A stretch of 64,000 bases of DNA from Alphaproteobacteria bacterium (GTDB taxonomy: Bacteria; Pseudomonadota; Alphaproteobacteria; Ferrovibrionales; Ferrovibrionaceae), in assembly GCA_017307375.1 (NCBI GenBank), contig JAFKFH010000007.1, positions 186,001 through 250,000 on the forward strand, in the 5' to 3' direction. Below the pieces are notes generated by a model that was not told where the DNA came from, made no database searches, and saw nothing but the letters and a program-made list of their open reading frames with translations. Numbering within the stretch: position 1 is the stretch's first letter; every line of letters starts with the position of its first letter. The translations under genes were made by a program, and so were the position numbers. Positions 25,084-33,924 of the stretch are shown here, piece after piece.

Positions 25084-25958
25084 CCACAGTTCCGTTGGAT
25101 CCGCCGTCTGGCCGCAGCACCTTGCCCTTCGTCGATGCCAGGCATCCCGATCGGCCTATCGACGTCAATCTGTACCGAGCACCTGGCTATCGGCCCGGCG
25201 GCGATGTCGTCTTCGTCCAGCACGGCATGCTGCGCAACGGCGACGACTACCGCGATTTCTGGATCCCGGCTGCCGACCGGCACGATCTGCTGATCGTCGC
25301 CCCGACCTTCGGCGACGCATATTTCCCCAAGCCTGAATCCTACAACAACGGTCTTGTCATTCGCGATGACGGGACGGTGGCGGCGGCCGACGACTGGCTC
25401 TATGGGGTGCCTGCCCGGATCCTGGCGGCTCTCCGCCAGGCCGGGGCCGTGACGCAGGCCAAGGTGCGCATCTTCGGCCATTCCGCCGGTGGCCAGTTCG
25501 TCCATCGCCTGCTGGCGACCCAGGCGGACCCGCCCTTTGCCGTGGCCTTCGCGGCCAATTCCGGCTGGTACACCCTGCCGACGCTGGAGCGCCGGTTTCC
25601 GGAAGGGCTGGGCGGCATCGGCCTGGGCGAGACTGCGCTGGTACGATGGCTGGCCTGGCCGATGGTGATCTTCGCCGGCGACCAGGACGTTCTGACCGAC
25701 GATCCCAGCCTGCCGGCCCAGGCCGAGGCGCTGGCCCAGGGGCCGATGCGCTTCGCGCGGGCGCATTTCATGCTCGATTTCGCCCGGCGCGAGGCCGCGC
25801 GGCGCCGCGTGCCCTGCAACTGGCAGATCGTCGTGGTGCCGGGCATCGGCCATGACGGCGGCGCCATGTCGCGCGCCGCGGCCGCCTTGTGGTTCGAGGG
25901 GCGGATCCCGCCGGCCGGGGAACTGGGCCAGCCCGCCGAGGCGCGGCTGCGCCTCTAG
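25080..25958 (+). CDS. Alpha/beta hydrolase coupled to the ABC importer
   Basis: A 292-residue cytoplasmic hydrolase with an esterase/depolymerase-like fold. The oxyanion segment is FVQHGML, the nucleophile elbow GHSAGGQF has Ser135, likely acid Asp in FAGDQDVLTDD, and base His in PGIGHDGG. It has no signal peptide. ATG overlaps the DppF stop by 4 bases, so it is the last gene of the importer operon. It most likely hydrolyses the imported compound, perhaps an ester or amide, to release the monooxygenase substrate; this is inference from context. Confidence 0.82.
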   Translation: MTTVPLDPPSGRSTLPFVDARHPDRPIDVNLYRAPGYRPGGDVVFVQHGMLRNGDDYRDFWIPAADRHDLLIVAPTFGDAYFPKPESYNNGLVIRDDGTVAAADDWLYGVPARILAALRQAGAVTQAKVRIFGHSAGGQFVHRLLATQADPPFAVAFAANSGWYTLPTLERRFPEGLGGIGLGETALVRWLAWPMVIFAGDQDVLTDDPSLPAQAEALAQGPMRFARAHFMLDFARREAARRRVPCNWQIVVVPGIGHDGGAMSRAAAALWFEGRIPPAGELGQPAEARLRL

Positions 25959-25965
25959 AAAAGTT

Positions 25966-25996
25966 GAGGCGCCCGGTTGCGGGGACCGGGCGCCTC
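25966..25996. terminator. Bidirectional terminator between importer operon and degP
   Basis: A perfect 12-bp G+C-rich stem, GAGGCGCCCGGT (25966-25977) with ACCGGGCGCCTC (25985-25996), has a 7-base loop. On the minus strand it is followed by AACTTTTC, a short T-tract, so it best terminates degP; it also lies 8 bases after the hydrolase stop. Confidence 0.8.
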
Positions 25997-26054
25997 GAGC
26001 GGGCGGGACTGGTGCGGGGACCCTTGGATCACCACCCCGCCCAAGAGCGCCGGA

Positions 26055-27521
26055 TCAGGCGTTGCCGAACTTGACCGAGACGAACTGGGAGCTGTCGCCG
26101 CGGTTGATCAGCAGCATCACTGCCTGCTGGCCGGCCGTGCGGGCCTCCTTGACCTTCTCGATCACCTGCTTGGGCGAGGTGACCTTCTCGCGACCGACCT
26201 GAGTGATAACGTCGCCGGCGCGCAAACCCTGCTCGGCGGCATTCGAGTCGTCACGCACACCCACGATCACCACACCCTTGACCTTCTCGTCGACGCCGAG
26301 CTTCTGGCGCATGTCCGGCGTCAGCTGGGCGAGCTGCAGGCCCAGGCTGGGCTGGCCCTTCGCGTTGTCCTGCGCGGGGCCGGCATCGGCGACCTGCTCG
26401 TTGCCGGGCATCTGGCCGATGGTGACCGCGACCGGCACCGCCTTGCCGTCACGCCACACCGACAGGGTCGGGGTCTGGCCGGGCTTTTCGTTGGCGATCA
26501 GCTTGGGCAGGTCCTTCATCGCCACGACCGGCTTGTCGCCGACCGCCAGGATGACGTCGCCTGCCTTCAGCCCGGCCTTGGCCGCGGGGCTGTCGTCGGT
26601 CACCTGCGCCACCAGCGCGCCCTTGTCGTCGGGCAGGCCGACGCCCTGGCCGAGTTCCTTGGTCAGCGGCTGGATCTGCACGCCGAGCCAGCCGCGCTCG
26701 ATCCGACCATTGGCCTTCAGCTGTTCGACCACCGGCTTGGCGAGGTTCGACGGAATGGCGAAGCCGATGCCGACCGAACCGCCCGACGGGCTGTAGATCG
26801 CGGTATTGATGCCGATGACCTGGCCGTCCGCATTGAACGACGGGCCGCCGGAGTTGCCGCGGTTGATCGGCGCGTCGAGCTGCAGGAAGTCGTCGAACGG
26901 ACCCGACTGGATGTCGCGGCCGCGGGCCGAGACGATGCCGGCGGTCACCGAACCGCCCAGGCCGAACGGGTTGCCGACGGCCAGCACCCAGTCGCCGACC
27001 CGCGCCTTGTCCGAATCACCCCAGGGGACCGAGGGCAGCGGCTTGGGCGCGTCGACCTTGAGCACGGCAAGGTCGGTCTTCTCGTCGCGGCCGACCAGCT
27101 TGGCAGGATAGCTGGCGCCATCCGACATCTTGACCGTGATCGTCTCGGCCTCGCCGACGACATGGTTGTTGGTCACGACGTAGCCGGCGGGATCGATCAC
27201 GAAGCCGGAGCCCAGCGCCATCGCCTTCTCGGCCTTGCCCGGACGACCGCCCTGCGGCGCGCCGAAGCGCTTGAAGAATTCCTCGAACGGCGAGCCCGGC
27301 GGCACGTTCGGGAGCTGCATTTCGGGTTGGGCCTGGCTGACGCGCTGCTCGGTCTGGATGTTGACGACCGCCGGGGTCACCTTGGCCGCGAGATCGGCGA
27401 AGCTGTCGGGGGTCGACCGGGCATCGGCGAACGGCGTGGTGAAGACCAGGCCGAGCATCGCCGCCCCGGTGACGAGGCCCGCGGCGATGCGGGTGGGGCG
27501 CTTGAGGGGGACGAGTTCCAT
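26055..27521 (-). CDS. degP: DegP/HtrA-type periplasmic serine protease
   Basis: A 488-residue Do-family protease and chaperone for misfolded envelope proteins. An N-terminal hydrophobic export signal (about 10-34) is followed by the trypsin-like domain with the triad His120 (TNNHVV), Asp150 (KTDLAVLK) and Ser224 (GNSGGP). Two PDZ domains follow at about residues 270-365 and 390-480. A glycine/proline-rich loop (residues 66-100) corresponds to the regulatory LA loop. ATG 27521 has AAGGAGA at good spacing. It ends at the strong terminator at 25966-25996. Confidence 0.95.
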   Translation of the reverse strand: MELVPLKRPTRIAAGLVTGAAMLGLVFTTPFADARSTPDSFADLAAKVTPAVVNIQTEQRVSQAQPEMQLPNVPPGSPFEEFFKRFGAPQGGRPGKAEKAMALGSGFVIDPAGYVVTNNHVVGEAETITVKMSDGASYPAKLVGRDEKTDLAVLKVDAPKPLPSVPWGDSDKARVGDWVLAVGNPFGLGGSVTAGIVSARGRDIQSGPFDDFLQLDAPINRGNSGGPSFNADGQVIGINTAIYSPSGGSVGIGFAIPSNLAKPVVEQLKANGRIERGWLGVQIQPLTKELGQGVGLPDDKGALVAQVTDDSPAAKAGLKAGDVILAVGDKPVVAMKDLPKLIANEKPGQTPTLSVWRDGKAVPVAVTIGQMPGNEQVADAGPAQDNAKGQPSLGLQLAQLTPDMRQKLGVDEKVKGVVIVGVRDDSNAAEQGLRAGDVITQVGREKVTSPKQVIEKVKEARTAGQQAVMLLINRGDSSQFVSVKFGNA

Positions 27522-27671
27522 CGACTGACTCTCCTTGCTGGGAACTGCAGCCGGGGTTTCGGTTCCGGCTTGAGCAACACCATGGCGGAGGTCGCCTGTC
27601 GTGAAGGTTTCTGGTTGATTAAATCAGATTAATGTACGCCCCAGTTGCGCCACAAACCGTTCCCGTCGCGT

Positions 27672-28955
27672 TCAATCCTTCTGCTTGAGCAGTTCCAGGA
27701 TGGCGCGATAGTAGTACCCGCCCGAGCCGCCGGCGCCGCGGGCGATCTGCTGGGAGACGCGGGTGGTCAGCTGCTGGCGGGTCGCATCGGCGTTGGGGAA
27801 CTCCAGGTCGGTCCAGTACCGCTTCTTCTTGTCGAAATAGCCGACCGAGACCAAGAACGCGGTGCCGAAATAGGTCGCCGATTCGACGGTGTCGTCATCC
27901 TCGGTCACCTTGAAGGTGGCATCCGGCTGCAGCGACTGGGCCAGGCACCAGGCCAGCATGTCGGCCAGCGCCGACCGGATCGCGGCCTTCTGATCGTCGC
28001 GCGCCTTGCCCCAGCCCAGCCGGAACAGCTCGGCCACCTCGTAATTGTTCTGGTTCAACTGGCCGACCGAGGAGCGCCAGCCATAGGGATAGAGCTGATC
28101 GCGGATCGCCAGCGTGGTGTCGAGCACGCGCGGCCAGTCCGGCACGTCGCCCTTCATGTTGCGCACGATATGGAAGGTGAGGGCCAGGTCGGCGGTGCGC
28201 GTCGTGCGTTCGCCGTCGAGATAGCGGGCGCCCCAGAAGCCGGTCTGCGGATCGCGCATGTCGTCGATCAGCACCCCGCGCAGCGTGTTCTTGAGCGCCG
28301 GGTTCCACTGATAGCCGGTCGGCTGGTCGCGCAGGATCAGGTTCATCACCGACGACACCACCTCGATCAGCGGCCGGCGCTGGCTTTCGCCGGATCGCGA
28401 CGGCTCCGATGTCATCAGGCCGAGGAATTCGCGCCGCAGCCGCTCGGGATCGTTGTAGCGGTCGAGGAACTTCGGCGGCACCGCCGGCGCCTCGTTCCTG
28501 GTAGCCAGCGACACCAGCCCGTCGTAGGAGACCGCCAGCCGGAAGAAGTCGGCCTCGTGGCAGGTGGCCCAGTAGCCGTCCGGCGGGGCCGGCCGATCGG
28601 GCAGCTGGGTCGGACGCGGCCGGCCGGCTTCCTCGGTCAGCTCGGTCAGGCGCCGTTCGATCCGCTTGGTATCGGTCGTGTAGGCCACCAGCCAGCGGAC
28701 CTCGGCCAGCATCTGGTTGGCGCAGACCATCGGCTCGCCGGCGCCTTCGCGCCGGGCGATGGTTTCGGCCAGCGGCTTCAGCCGCGCCCGCCAGGCGCGG
28801 CGCAATTGCGGATAGTCGGGATTGTGGACGGCCAGCGCCTGGGTCAGGTCATAGGGCGCCGGCGCGGCCGGCTGGGCGCGGGCTGGACCCGCATCGACCA
28901 GGGCGGCGGCAAAAAACGCAATGACCCAAGCCGCGCCGAACTGTGCCGCGCGCAT
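27672..28955 (-). CDS. Exported protein of unknown function
   Basis: A 427-residue protein with a signal peptide (residues 1-27, cleaving after GPARA). The mature part is largely helical, with conserved-looking segments TGFWGARYLDGERTTRTADLALTFHIVRN and NQNNYEVAELFRLGWG. These suggest an alpha/alpha-toroid or glycosidase-like helical fold, but no catalytic motif is certain and I do not recognise a family. ATG 28955 is chosen because the signal peptide begins there and GGGAGG precedes it; the frame extends upstream without a signal. It is divergent from the asparaginase gene. Confidence 0.7.
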   Translation of the reverse strand: MRAAQFGAAWVIAFFAAALVDAGPARAQPAAPAPYDLTQALAVHNPDYPQLRRAWRARLKPLAETIARREGAGEPMVCANQMLAEVRWLVAYTTDTKRIERRLTELTEEAGRPRPTQLPDRPAPPDGYWATCHEADFFRLAVSYDGLVSLATRNEAPAVPPKFLDRYNDPERLRREFLGLMTSEPSRSGESQRRPLIEVVSSVMNLILRDQPTGYQWNPALKNTLRGVLIDDMRDPQTGFWGARYLDGERTTRTADLALTFHIVRNMKGDVPDWPRVLDTTLAIRDQLYPYGWRSSVGQLNQNNYEVAELFRLGWGKARDDQKAAIRSALADMLAWCLAQSLQPDATFKVTEDDDTVESATYFGTAFLVSVGYFDKKKRYWTDLEFPNADATRQQLTTRVSQQIARGAGGSGGYYYRAILELLKQKD

Positions 28956-29061
28956 GGGCGTTCCTCCCTCGTCGGACAAAACAGGCGGCGAGTTTAGGCA
29001 TACCGGCGCCCCTAGGGAATGACTTTCGCATGCCATCGTCCTGAGGCAGTCTGGCGCTACC

Positions 29062-30051
29062 ATGAAGCAGATTGTCATCCTTGCCACCGGCGGCACCATC
29101 GCGGGTGCGGCCCCGGATCCCCGCCAGACCGCCGGCTACCGCGCGGGCGCCCTGCCGATCCAGTCGCTGATGGCGGCGCTGCCCGATCTCGGCGGGCTGG
29201 CCACCGTCGCGGGCGAGCAGCTCTATGCGATCGATTCGAAGGATATCGCCGAGGAACATTGGCTGATCCTGGCCCGCCGCGTCGGGGAACTGGCCGCCGA
29301 TCGCCAGGTCGACGGCATCGTCGTCACCCACGGCACCGACACGCTGGAGGAAACCGCCTATTTCCTCAACCTGGTCGTCCGGACAGACAAGCCGGTGGTC
29401 CTGGTCGGGGCGATGCGGCCGGCGACGGCGCTGTCGGCCGACGGACCGATGAACCTCTATGCCGCGCTGCGCACCGCCGCCGCCGACGGGGCCCGCGGGC
29501 AGGGCGTGCTGGTCGTGATGAACGACCAGATCAGCGCCGCGCGCGAGGTGACCAAGCGCCATGCCGGCAATGTCGCGACTTTCGGTCCAGGCGAGTTCGG
29601 GTTTCTGGGCGAAGTCGGCCCCGCCGGGCCGGTCTTCTACCGGTCGCCGACCCGCCGGCACACCACGGCCTCGGCCTTCGACATCGCCGCGATCGACCGC
29701 CTGCCGGCGGTCGAGATCGTCTATGGCCATGCCGGCATGTCGCCGCTGTTCGTCGATGCGGCGATTGCCGGCGGGGTGGCCGGCTTGGTTTATGCCGGCA
29801 CCGGTGACGGCACGATTCACCAGGCCGTGCTGGCCTCGCTGGTCGCGGCGCGTGCCGCGGGGATCGCGGTCGTACGCGCGAGCCGCACCGGCGGCGGCCG
29901 GGTTGTCGCCGGTGCGGCACTCGACGATGCGGGCCTTGATTTCGTCGCTGCCGACACGCTCAACCCGCAGAAGGCACGCGTCCTGCTGCAACTCGGGCTG
30001 ACCCAAGGCAGCGCCCGCGCGCGGCTCCAGCACTTGTTTGACACCCACTGA
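29062..30051 (+). CDS. L-asparaginase (type II family)
   Basis: A 329-residue asparaginase: L-asparagine + H2O to L-aspartate + NH3. Both active-site signatures are present, ATGGTIAG at residues 8-15 (nucleophilic Thr) and the second-triad segment VVTHGTDTLEETAYF at about residue 92. There is no signal peptide, so it appears cytoplasmic, although the sequence is of the periplasmic-enzyme family. It starts at ATG 29062 and is followed after 20 bases by the metal exporter. Confidence 0.92.
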   Translation: MKQIVILATGGTIAGAAPDPRQTAGYRAGALPIQSLMAALPDLGGLATVAGEQLYAIDSKDIAEEHWLILARRVGELAADRQVDGIVVTHGTDTLEETAYFLNLVVRTDKPVVLVGAMRPATALSADGPMNLYAALRTAAADGARGQGVLVVMNDQISAAREVTKRHAGNVATFGPGEFGFLGEVGPAGPVFYRSPTRRHTTASAFDIAAIDRLPAVEIVYGHAGMSPLFVDAAIAGGVAGLVYAGTGDGTIHQAVLASLVAARAAGIAVVRASRTGGGRVVAGAALDDAGLDFVAADTLNPQKARVLLQLGLTQGSARARLQHLFDTH

Positions 30052-30071
30052 CGCGGGGGCGAGAGGGAACG

Positions 30072-31058
30072 ATGCACGATCACGCCCACGACAACGGCCA
30101 CAAGCACGGCGAGGGCCACAGCCACGACCATGGCAAGGCGGGCCATGGCCACGCGCACGGGCCGGGTGGACATCATCACCCGGCACCCGACAAGGTGACC
30201 ACCTCGCTTGTCGTCGGCGTCGTGCTGAACAGCGTCTTCATCGTTGCCGAGATCTTCTACGGCCTGATCGCCAACTCGGTCGCGCTGCTGGCCGATGCCT
30301 TCCACAACGCGGGCGATGTACTGGGACTTGTCCTGGTCTGGATCGCCGTCTGGCTGGCCAAGCGCCGGCCCAGCCCGCGGCGCACCTACGGCTATCTGAA
30401 GACCTCGATCTTTGCTGCCCTGCTGAATGCCGCGATCCTGCTGGTTTCGTCCGGCGCCATCGCCTGGGAGGCGGCGCTGCGCCTGGCCGAGCCGCAGCCG
30501 ATCGTCGAGGGCACGGTGATCTGGGTCGCCTTCGTCGGTGTCGTCATCAACGGTTTCTCGGCCTGGCTGATCCAGCGCCAGGCGGGTTCCGACATCAACA
30601 TGCGCGGCGCCTTCCTGCATCTGGCCGCCGATGCCGCGCTGTCGCTCGGCGTTGTCGTCGCCGCGATCGTGATCGGCTGGACCGGCTGGCTCGTTCTCGA
30701 TCCGCTGGTCAGCCTCGTCATCGTCGCCGTCATCGCCGGTGCCACCTGGGGCCTGCTGCGCGATTCCGTGCAACTGTCGCTCGATGCGGTGCCGGCCGGC
30801 ATCGACCATGCGGCGGTCGAAGCCTATCTCGCCGGCCTGCCCGGGGTGACGGCGGTACACGACCTGCATATCTGGCCGCTGTCGACGACCGAGACGGCAT
30901 TGACGGCGCATCTGGTGCGCCCCGGCGCCGGGCACGACGACACCTTCCTCGCCGCGACGGCCGACACGCTGCGCGACCGTTTCAACATCGGCCATGCCAC
31001 GCTGCAGATCGAATGGGATGCGGCCGCCTGCCGGCTGGCGCCGGAGCACGTGATCTGA
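30072..31058 (+). CDS. Cation diffusion facilitator (zinc/cobalt/cadmium exporter)
   Basis: A 328-residue CDF transporter that exports divalent metal, probably Zn2+, using the proton gradient. The first 40 residues are extremely histidine-rich (HDHAHDNGHKHGEGHSHDH and more), as in CzcD/ZitB. Six helices follow, with the metal-site pairs NSVALLADAFHNAGD in TM2 and the HLAADAALS segment in TM5. The C-terminal cytoplasmic domain (VTAVHDLHIWPLSTTETALTAHLV) is the dimeric metal-sensing domain. GAGAGGGA precedes ATG 30072. Confidence 0.94.
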   Translation: MHDHAHDNGHKHGEGHSHDHGKAGHGHAHGPGGHHHPAPDKVTTSLVVGVVLNSVFIVAEIFYGLIANSVALLADAFHNAGDVLGLVLVWIAVWLAKRRPSPRRTYGYLKTSIFAALLNAAILLVSSGAIAWEAALRLAEPQPIVEGTVIWVAFVGVVINGFSAWLIQRQAGSDINMRGAFLHLAADAALSLGVVVAAIVIGWTGWLVLDPLVSLVIVAVIAGATWGLLRDSVQLSLDAVPAGIDHAAVEAYLAGLPGVTAVHDLHIWPLSTTETALTAHLVRPGAGHDDTFLAATADTLRDRFNIGHATLQIEWDAAACRLAPEHVI

Positions 31059-31060
31059 CG

Positions 31061-31498
31061 ATGACCGACGAAGCGCAGCTGCGCGAAAAGCTCAGGAAGA
31101 TCGAGGCGCTGTTCGCCGGCGCCGGCACCGACGGCGAGCGTCTCGCCGCCGAGGCGGCGCGCGAACGCATCCGGGCCCGCCTGGCTGCGCTGGGCAAGGA
31201 GGATCCGGCGATCGAGATGCAGTTCTCGCTGCCCGACCAGTGGTCGCGCCGGCTGTTCCTGGCGCTGTGCCGCCGCTACGGCCTGCTGCCCTATCGCCGC
31301 GCGCGCCAGCGCCTGACCACGGTGATGCTGCGCGTGCCCCGGGGCTTTGCCGAGGACGTGCTGTGGCCCGAGTTCAAGGAATTGAACGTCGCCCTGATGC
31401 AGTATCTGAACGAGGTGACGACGCGGGTGATCCGCGAGACCGTGCACGGCGACACCAGCGAGGCCAACGAAGCCCCGGCCGCGCTGCCCGGCCGCTGA
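31061..31498 (+). CDS. DUF2786-like protein of unknown function
   Basis: A 145-residue protein. The N-terminal 40 residues (LREKLRKIEALFAGAGTDGE, then EAARERIRARLAAL) match the pattern of the DUF2786 helical hairpin, usually found at the N-terminus of small phage-like or DNA-metabolism-associated proteins. The rest is helical with several aromatic residues. It starts two bases after the transporter stop and is probably co-transcribed with it. Function unknown. Confidence 0.7.
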   Translation: MTDEAQLREKLRKIEALFAGAGTDGERLAAEAARERIRARLAALGKEDPAIEMQFSLPDQWSRRLFLALCRRYGLLPYRRARQRLTTVMLRVPRGFAEDVLWPEFKELNVALMQYLNEVTTRVIRETVHGDTSEANEAPAALPGR

Positions 31499-31503
31499 CC
31501 GGG

Positions 31504-32409
31504 TCAGAACGCCCAGGGCGAGCCGGCGAAACGGTCTGCCAGGAAATCGACGAAGACCCGGGTCTTGGCCGGCAGGTGCCGGCGATGCGGATAGACCGCG
31601 TGGATCAGCGTCGGCTGGGGCTCGGCGTAGTCGCGCAGCAACGGCACCAGCCGGCCCTGCAGCAGGTCGCGCTTGACCAGGAAATCGGCGGCGTTGGCGA
31701 TGCCGGTGCCGGCGAGCAGGAGGTTGTAGAGCGCCTCGCCGTTGTTGGAGCGGAAGGTGCCCTGGACGGCCATCCGCTCGGACCGGCCGTCGGGCCAGCG
31801 GAAGGGCCAGTGGTTCAGCGCTTCCGGCGCATCGAACATCAGGCAGTCGTGGCGGCTGAGGTCTTCGGGCGTCCGGGGCACGCCCTGGGCATCGAGATAG
31901 CTCGGTGCCGCGCAGACGACCCGGCGATGCTCGCCCAGCCGGCGCGCCACCAGCGATTCGTCGCGGATCGCGCCGAGCCGGATGGCGAGGTCGAAGCCTT
32001 CGGCAATCAGGTCGACGATATGTTCCTGGAAGATCAGGACGATCTGCACCTTCGGATAGCGGCCCGAGAATTCCGGCAGCAGCGGCACGACCTGGGTCAG
32101 CCCGAACCCGTTCGAGAGCGACACGCGCACCGTGCCGCGCGGTTCGCTGCGCGCCGCACCGACGTCCTGCTCCAGCCCCTCGATTTCCGCCAGGATGTCG
32201 CGGCAGCGGTCATAGAACACGCGGCCCTCTGCGGTCAGCGCCAGCCGCCTGGTGGTGCGCTGGATCAGCCGCACGCCCAGCCGATCCTCCAACCGGCCGA
32301 TCAGCTTGGAAACGCCCGACGGGGTCAGATGCAGGCTGCGCGCCGCTGCCGAGAAATTGCCGTCCTCGACCACGCGGACGAAGGCGGTCATGTCGTCAAG
32401 GCGATCCAT
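31504..32409 (-). CDS. LysR-family transcriptional regulator
   Basis: A 301-residue LysR regulator. The N-terminal winged helix (residues 1-60: DDMTAFVRVVEDGNFSAAARSLHLTPSGVSKLIGRLE) is followed by the effector-binding domain beginning near GTVRVSLSNGFG. ATG 32409 is preferred over an upstream GTG because the canonical LysR helix begins directly after it and the upstream DNA contains two dyads. It is divergent from the 60-residue gene at 32518. Confidence 0.92.
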   Translation of the reverse strand: MDRLDDMTAFVRVVEDGNFSAAARSLHLTPSGVSKLIGRLEDRLGVRLIQRTTRRLALTAEGRVFYDRCRDILAEIEGLEQDVGAARSEPRGTVRVSLSNGFGLTQVVPLLPEFSGRYPKVQIVLIFQEHIVDLIAEGFDLAIRLGAIRDESLVARRLGEHRRVVCAAPSYLDAQGVPRTPEDLSRHDCLMFDAPEALNHWPFRWPDGRSERMAVQGTFRSNNGEALYNLLLAGTGIANAADFLVKRDLLQGRLVPLLRDYAEPQPTLIHAVYPHRRHLPAKTRVFVDFLADRFAGSPWAF

Positions 32410-32414
32410 CGATC

Positions 32415-32448
32415 TGTGACCCCGCGTCACAATTGCTGCGATGCAGCA
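32415..32448. promoter_or_regulatory. Two adjacent dyads between lysR and the 60-residue gene
   Basis: TGTGAC-CCCGC-GTCACA (32415-32431) is a perfect 6-5-6 inverted repeat just before the lysR ATG. TGCTGC-GAT-GCAGCA (32434-32448) is a perfect 6-3-6 repeat next to it. LysR regulators bind imperfect dyads of this size upstream of a divergent target, so these are candidate recognition and activation sites. Confidence 0.45.
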
Positions 32449-32517
32449 TGGCCTTATCGGATCACCCGGGCAAGCATAGTTTGAAGGTCAGCAACACTGC
32501 CCCTTCAGGAGGCTGCC

Positions 32518-32700
32518 ATGACCACCGAAGCCAAGATCGCCGCCCTGCCGCTCCATGATCTCGTCGCGCTCGAGCAGGCCGCGCGGATCAACCGTTCGAT
32601 CGTCGTCGCCAAGATGGTCCGTGCGGCGTTCCGCTGGGTGGTCGGCCTGTTCTCGGGCCACCAGGACGCGCTGCGCTTCCGCGGCGGCGCCCGCGCCTGA
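32518..32700 (+). CDS. Small 60-residue protein of unknown function
   Basis: A short basic helical protein. Residues 8-45 predict one long helix with a hydrophobic face (LVALEQAARINRSIVVAKMV, then RAAFRWVVGLF). A strong AGGAGG ribosome site sits 7 bases before ATG 32518. It is transcribed divergently from lysR across a region with two dyads, the usual layout of a LysR target. I do not recognise the family; it could be membrane-associated. Confidence 0.6.
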   Translation: MTTEAKIAALPLHDLVALEQAARINRSIVVAKMVRAAFRWVVGLFSGHQDALRFRGGARA

Positions 32701-32723
32701 GCTCGACCGGGGGCTGGGCCGGG

Positions 32724-33902
32724 TTACCGGCTCAGTTCCCGCATCGCCCGCTCCAGCCCCTCCAGGGTCAACGGGAACATCCGGTCGGTCATCAGCTGGC
32801 GCACCAACTGCACCGACGGGGTGTAGTTCCAGTACTTCTCCTGCACCGGGTTGAGCCAGGCGGCTTTCGGCCAGTGTTCCAGCAGGCGCTGGACCCACAG
32901 CTGGCCGGGCTCCTCGTTCCAGTGCTCGACCGACCCGCCGGGATAGGAAATCTCGTACGGGCTCATCGTCGCGTCGCCGACGAAGATCAGCTTGTAGTCG
33001 CGCGCGTAGGTGTTCAGCACCTGCCAGGTCGGCACGAACTCGGTATGCCGGCGGCGGTTGTCCTTCCACAGCTTTTCGTAGACGCAATTGTGGAAGTAGA
33101 AATACTCCATGTGCTTGAACTCGGTCCGCACCGCCGAGAACAGCTCCTCGGTCGCCCGGATGTGGTCGTCCATCGAGCCGCCGACATCGAACAGGATCAG
33201 CACCTTGACCTTGTTGTGCCGCTCCGGCTGCAGCTTCAGGTCGAGATAGCCGGCATTGTTGGCGGTCGACTTGATGGTGCCGGGCATGTCCAGCTCCATC
33301 TCCGCCCCCTCGCGGGCGAACTGGCGCAGGCGGCGCAGCGCGACCTTGATGTTGCGGGTGCCTAGCTCGACGGTATCGTCGAGGTTCTTGTATTCGCGCT
33401 TGTCCCAGACCTTGACCGCGCGGCGGTGGCGCGACTTGTCCTGGCCGATCCGCACCCCCTCGGGATTGTAGCCGTAGGCGCCGAACGGCGAGGTCCCGGC
33501 CGTGCCGATCCACTTGTTGCCGCCCTGGTGGCGGCCCTGCTGCTCCTCCAGGCGCTTGCGCAGCGTCTCCATCAGCTTCTCGAAGCCGCCCAGCGCCTCG
33601 ATCTGCGCCTTCTCCTCGTCGGTCAGGAATTTTTCGGCGAGCTTGCGCAGCCATTCTTCCGGGATCTCGGCCGAGACTTCGTCCGACATGAACTCCATGC
33701 CGTTGAAGACCTGGGAGAAGACGCGGTCGAACTTGTCGAGATTGCGTTCGTCCTTCACCAGCGCGCTGCGCGACAGGTAGTAGAAGTCCTCGACGCGATA
33801 GGCGGGCACCCCCGCCTTCATCGCCTCGATCAGGGTCAGGTATTCGCGAAGCGAGGCCGGCACCTTCGCCTTGCGCAGCTCGAGGAAGAAGTTGACGAAC
33901 AT
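32724..33902 (-). CDS. CoxE-like VWA-domain protein
   Basis: A 392-residue protein with a C-terminal von Willebrand A domain. The metal-ion site motif is ILFDVGGSMDDH (the CoxE form of DxSxS), with further conserved segments FYFHNCVYEKLW and LIFVGDATMSPYEI. CoxE-type VWA proteins work with MoxR-family AAA ATPases in maturation of metalloenzymes or other complexes. The ATPase gene is immediately upstream (22-base gap), giving the standard MoxR-VWA pair. No CO dehydrogenase gene is in the window, so the client is unknown. Confidence 0.9.
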   Translation of the reverse strand: MFVNFFLELRKAKVPASLREYLTLIEAMKAGVPAYRVEDFYYLSRSALVKDERNLDKFDRVFSQVFNGMEFMSDEVSAEIPEEWLRKLAEKFLTDEEKAQIEALGGFEKLMETLRKRLEEQQGRHQGGNKWIGTAGTSPFGAYGYNPEGVRIGQDKSRHRRAVKVWDKREYKNLDDTVELGTRNIKVALRRLRQFAREGAEMELDMPGTIKSTANNAGYLDLKLQPERHNKVKVLILFDVGGSMDDHIRATEELFSAVRTEFKHMEYFYFHNCVYEKLWKDNRRRHTEFVPTWQVLNTYARDYKLIFVGDATMSPYEISYPGGSVEHWNEEPGQLWVQRLLEHWPKAAWLNPVQEKYWNYTPSVQLVRQLMTDRMFPLTLEGLERAMRELSR

Positions 33903-33924
33903 CGGGCGCGCTCTCCCGCCGGTA

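Noticed and set aside
30072-30190. Simple-sequence repeat-like stretch rich in CAC/CAT codons.
   Set aside because: It encodes the histidine-rich metal-binding N-terminus typical of CDF zinc exporters.
32415-32431. CRP/FNR-like site TGTGAC-N5-GTCACA.
   Set aside because: The spacing between the TGTGA and TCACA half-sites is seven bases, not the six of the CRP consensus, and it lies at the lysR start. It is kept only as a general dyad.
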